Part shown: piece after piece, positions 61,306 through 64,000 of the stretch
Numbering within the stretch: position 1 is the first letter of the stretch
Layout of the letters: every line of letters starts with the position of its first letter
The notes under the pieces: generated by a model
Told to the model about the DNA's origin: nothing
The model's database searches: none
What the model saw: the letters and a program-made list of their open reading frames with translations, nothing else
Assembly (NCBI RefSeq): GCF_900109075.1
Contig: NZ_FNYS01000002.1
Span: 124,001 to 188,000, forward strand
Origin: Myroides marinus
Lineage (GTDB): Bacteria; Bacteroidota; Bacteroidia; Flavobacteriales; Flavobacteriaceae
Reading direction: 5' to 3'
Length of the DNA: 64,000 bases
Position numbers and translations under genes: made by a program

Positions 61306-62472
61306 TTATTTCTCTGGTTCTAACCAAGATTGGTAATATTTTTCATCTGCTATTTTCATAGCTTCTTCTGTCAACATTAATGGTTTGAATGTATCCACCA
61401 TCACTGCTAACTCTTGTGTTTCAGTTTTACCTATAGAGCGTTCTACAGCACCAGGATGAGGCCCATGTGGAATACCCGCTGGGTGCAATGAGATATGTCC
61501 AGCTGCAATATCATTTCGACTCATAAAATCTCCATCTACATAGTACAACACCTCATCACTATCAATATTACTGTGATTATATGGTGCCGGAATAGAATCA
61601 GGATGATAGTCATAAAGGCGTGGTACAAACGAACAGATCACAAATGCATCTGTCTCAAAAGTCTGATGTACTGGTGGTGGTTGGTGTATTCTACCAGTTA
61701 TAGGCTCGAAGTCATGGATAGAGAACGCATACGGATAGTTGTACCCATCATACCCTACCACATCGAAAGGGTGAGTAGCGTATACCATATCGAATATCTC
61801 ATCCTGCTTACGTACTTTAATTAAGAAATCACCCGTTTCATTATACGTTTCTAATTCTTGAGGTCTACGGATATCACGTTCACAGAATGGAGAATGTTCT
61901 AATAACTGTCCAAACCAGTTGCGGTAACGCTTAGGAGTATAGATAGGTCTTCTAGACTCTACTATAAACAATCTATTATCTTCAGTATCGAAGTCTATCT
62001 GATAGATAATACCACGTGGTATTAATAAATAATCTCCATACTTAAAAGTAAGGTTCCCCAGCATAGTGCGTAGAGTTCCCGTTCCCTTATGTATGAATAA
62101 CAACTCATCCGAATCTGTGTTCTTGTAGAAATAATCCTTCATCGATTGTTTAGGAGCCGCTAATACAATGGTACAGTCACTATTGGTCAAAACTGCTTTT
62201 CGGCTGTCTAAATAATCATTCTCAGGATCTACTTGAAATCCTCTTAATCGATAAGATTGAATGTTGTTTGCTTTTGCGATTTTAGGAGCTACACTATACT
62301 GCCCTAAGATCTTTTTTACTTGAGTAGGTCTATGCTCGTGATACATATTAGTTGACATCCCGTCAAAACCAATTGTACCGAACAATTGCTCATAATACAA
62401 GTCTCCGTTTTCCTTTCGGAACACCGTATGACGTTTAGGGGGAATACTCCCTAAGTGATGATATAAAGGCAT
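61306..62472 (-). CDS. hmgA: homogentisate 1,2-dioxygenase
   Basis: This 388-residue enzyme opens the homogentisate ring after HPPD. The cupin core is seen in DELLFIHKGTGTL and YGDYLLIPRGIIYQIDF, and the C-terminal HPAGIPHGPHPGAVERS carries conserved His residues of the iron and substrate sites. At 388 residues it is shorter than the roughly 440 of the eukaryotic type, as in other Flavobacteria. The leader ends with ACCAACCAAAAAATTATAA close to the ATG. No maleylacetoacetate isomerase or fumarylacetoacetase gene lies in the window. Confidence 0.93.
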   Translation of the reverse strand: MPLYHHLGSIPPKRHTVFRKENGDLYYEQLFGTIGFDGMSTNMYHEHRPTQVKKILGQYSVAPKIAKANNIQSYRLRGFQVDPENDYLDSRKAVLTNSDCTIVLAAPKQSMKDYFYKNTDSDELLFIHKGTGTLRTMLGNLTFKYGDYLLIPRGIIYQIDFDTEDNRLFIVESRRPIYTPKRYRNWFGQLLEHSPFCERDIRRPQELETYNETGDFLIKVRKQDEIFDMVYATHPFDVVGYDGYNYPYAFSIHDFEPITGRIHQPPPVHQTFETDAFVICSFVPRLYDYHPDSIPAPYNHSNIDSDEVLYYVDGDFMSRNDIAAGHISLHPAGIPHGPHPGAVERSIGKTETQELAVMVDTFKPLMLTEEAMKIADEKYYQSWLEPEK

Positions 62473-62730
62473 AATTACTTATAATTTTTTGGTTGGTAAT
62501 AAAAAACATAGAGTCACCTATAACATATCAACAAAGTAAAACCTCAACATTCAACCGTATCAAGACAATTATAATCAACAAAACAGTTGAAATAATAAAG
62601 TATTACACATACACAGAAATAGCTATAAACATCATTCAAGTGCTTAACACGCTATTAAAAGTTACACATAAAAGGGTTTTACTATTGTAGTAAATAAAGG
62701 CTATCTATAAAGTATAATAAGTAAGAGTTC
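62473..62730. other. non-coding leader upstream of hmgA
   Basis: About 260 bases before hmgA contain no credible gene. An open frame on the plus strand (62493-62690) starts with TTG and reads as AT-rich noise. No clear -7 box is found close to hmgA, which makes the promoter at 62804-62833 the best candidate and implies a long leader. Confidence 0.45.
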
Positions 62731-62796
62731 TCACTCAGGCTTGCGCTTGATGAGAAACTTTAAATAAGCCAATAAACCGTCCCATTGTGTTTTCAT
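62731..62796 (-). CDS. 21-codon ORF with a hairpin, in the hmgA leader
   Basis: ATG 62796 to TGA 62731 encodes MKTQWDGLLAYLKFLIKRK followed by PE. It lies about 8 bases downstream of a plausible -7 box. Its 3' half overlaps a hairpin (62728-62765): outer arms AGTTCTCA / TGAGAAACT and inner arms TCAGGC / GCTTGA around a TTGC loop. It contains one Trp and two aromatic residues (Tyr and Phe), so a leader-peptide role for hmgA-hppD is conceivable but unproven. Coding status is uncertain. Confidence 0.35.
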   Translation of the reverse strand: MKTQWDGLLAYLKFLIKRKPE

Positions 62797-62803
62797 AATA
62801 ACA

Positions 62804-62833
62804 CAAATATCGACATAAAAATGAATTATACAA
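62804..62833 (-). promoter_or_regulatory. candidate promoter for the hmgA-hppD leader
   Basis: On the minus strand TTG (62831-62833), a 19-base spacer and GATATTTG (62804-62811, 7 of 8 to TAnnTTTG) precede the 21-codon ORF. The same GATATTTG form is seen before fbp. Confidence 0.5.
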
Positions 62834-62970
62834 CTTTTAGTCTAAATTTATTTTACATATCCACAACAAAACATCCCATATAAAATCATATTCTCAAACA
62901 CACATAACACATATCAAACAATGCAAACGTTTTTTATTAGAAAAACTTTAAACAGTATAAAAACTTACAA

Positions 62971-63014
62971 TAAATAAAGCCCATTAAACACGTGTTTAAT
63001 GGGCTTTATTTATA
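62971..63014 (-). terminator. 42-bp perfect palindrome ending the outer-membrane barrel gene
   Basis: The palindrome is centred between 62991 and 62992 and contains AAAGCCCATTAAACAC and its complement. It begins 18 bases after the stop codon of the barrel gene on the minus strand, with T-rich flanks, so it is a strong terminator. The region 62834-62970 beside it is non-coding and AT-rich. Confidence 0.82.
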
Positions 63015-63030
63015 TCATTACACTTACATA

Positions 63031-64000
63031 CTAGAACCAGAATCCAACAGCAAATATTGCTGATGTACTACCTGTATCAGGCGAATAAGTATATTTAAAC
63101 TCTATAGGTCCTATCATGGTCTGCATACCATATCCTACAGCATATCCAGTATACTTCGCACGAGTAAACCAATCGGAACTACCGAAGATATTATCTCCTG
63201 CATTAGCATAGTTTGCTGTAAAATTAATGTGGTGCTTCTTGAATATCTCATAGTCAAAAGTAATACTACCTGTTATAAAAGAGTTCCCACCTATACTCAA
63301 CAAATCGTATCCATAAAACGGAACAACATTATCTCTATCAGCAAATCCGTATCCTCCTAAATAATATCCAAATCCAATACTAGGAATACTTCCTCCTAAT
63401 GATGTACCTAATCTAGATCTAAGGTCTACTGCCAACTTATTAGTAATACGTGTAGCATATCCTACCTGTCCAGTAATCGTAGAAAAGTTATCAAAGTCAT
63501 ACGCTAGACTATTCCCATTATTTGAAGAGTAAAAGAAGTTTTTATACTCCCCTTTAAATAAGAATCCCTTTCTTGGGAAATACCTATTGTCATAAGTATC
63601 CATCGTCACATTTAAGAATCCTCCCAAATAATGATTTCTATCAAAACGAGAATAAGGAATATTTATCGTCTTACTTCTAATATCTAAGAAGCGGTGTTCT
63701 ATACCAATATTTAATAAATACTTCTGCTTATAGAAAGACTGAAAATACAGCTTGTTTTCTAAGTCAGCATAGTCTACCCCGAACATAGATGGAGCTCCTT
63801 CTATCACGATAGGTTCTCCACTTGCTTCACTAAGAATAGAGAATGGCAAATCTCTTTTAAATTGATTATATCGAGATGATACTCCTACACTCCAATAGAA
63901 ACCGTTATCGATAAAATAATTAAAATTATAACGAACATTATCTCCTAAAGCTAAATCTAAAGACGCAACATCACTCTTCGTAAATAAGTTCTTCTGAGTC
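63031..64000 (-). CDS. C-terminal outer-membrane beta-barrel of a BamA/D15-type protein, partial
   Basis: The frame stays open to the window edge (about 323 codons), so the 5' part is missing. The visible part is an antiparallel barrel with the surface-antigen (D15) features: VTMDTYDNRYFPRKGFLFKG, with the conserved Gly-Phe after PRKG, FGYYLGGYGFADRDNVVPFYGY and a C-terminal FAVGFWF ending in Phe for BAM recognition. In this phylum such barrels often form the tail of patatin-like phospholipases or TamA-like proteins; the missing N terminus would decide. Confidence 0.8.
   Translation of the reverse strand, partial: TQKNLFTKSDVASLDLALGDNVRYNFNYFIDNGFYWSVGVSSRYNQFKRDLPFSILSEASGEPIVIEGAPSMFGVDYADLENKLYFQSFYKQKYLLNIGIEHRFLDIRSKTINIPYSRFDRNHYLGGFLNVTMDTYDNRYFPRKGFLFKGEYKNFFYSSNNGNSLAYDFDNFSTITGQVGYATRITNKLAVDLRSRLGTSLGGSIPSIGFGYYLGGYGFADRDNVVPFYGYDLLSIGGNSFITGSITFDYEIFKKHHINFTANYANAGDNIFGSSDWFTRAKYTGYAVGYGMQTMIGPIEFKYTYSPDTGSTSAIFAVGFWF

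Noticed and set aside
62493..62690. 65-codon plus-strand ORF upstream of hmgA
   Set aside because: It starts at TTG, reads as Ile/Thr/Lys-rich noise from AT-rich DNA and overlaps the hmgA leader in antisense.
62728..62775. hammerhead-like core (TTGATGAG then GAAAC) near the hmgA leader hairpin
   Set aside because: No stem II separates the two conserved pieces and no cleavage-site stem is seen; the match is explained by the simple hairpin.

Overview
This 64-kb window is AT-rich chromosomal DNA from a member of the Bacteroidota, almost certainly the family Flavobacteriaceae. The gene content and order recall Myroides, but I assign that genus only tentatively. The evidence is repeated TAnnTTTG promoter -7 boxes, a 14-gene complex I operon with the short NuoG of this phylum, a TonB-dependent receptor with an N-terminal carboxypeptidase-like domain, many Cys-anchored lipoproteins, and aromatic amino-acid catabolism by oxygenases. 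I saw no IS element, prophage, CRISPR array, rRNA or tRNA gene.

Layout. 1-13.6 kb: a cold-shock protein, then nuoA-N under one strong promoter and one terminator. 14-16.2 kb: an LPS-kinase-like gene and a PfkB sugar kinase. 16.2-22.8 kb: trpEGDCFBA, preceded by a leader peptide with three consecutive Trp codons and a terminator/antiterminator pair, i.e. a classical attenuator. 22.8-25.5 kb: feoA-feoB and a Cys-rich microprotein, with palindromic operator-like sites over the promoter. 25.6-35.3 kb: housekeeping genes (SCO copper chaperone, M13 peptidase, S41 protease, dCMP deaminase, TerB-like protein, fructose-bisphosphatase, aspartate kinase). 35.3-41.4 kb: an accessory stretch of small membrane proteins dominated by one operon of DUF3592-type paralogues. 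41.5-49 kb: a 2H phosphoesterase, a CsaA-like protein, a large unrecognised protein, DUF2891 and DUF5074 lipoproteins and small envelope genes. 49-64 kb: metG, an aldo/keto reductase, a TonB-dependent receptor, the DUF3108-TDO-M23-pgi operon, hmgA-hppD, and the 3' part of an outer-membrane barrel gene that runs off the window.

How the genes fit together. The cell makes tryptophan under attenuation control, and also carries tryptophan 2,3-dioxygenase and the tyrosine branch HPPD/homogentisate dioxygenase. This suits an aerobic amino-acid-degrading heterotroph whose NADH is reoxidised by the full complex I. Fructose-bisphosphatase and glucose-6-phosphate isomerase suit gluconeogenic growth.

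The least explained items are: (i) two copies of a 202-bp intergenic element, of identical length, in opposite orientation and 27 kb apart; (ii) the six-gene DUF3592 paralogue operon, one member of which has lost the extracytoplasmic domain; (iii) the trp attenuator; (iv) a promoter plus 21-codon ORF plus hairpin upstream of hmgA; and (v) a possible small RNA between hppD and the DUF3108 gene. All identifications come from reading the sequence; no database search was run.
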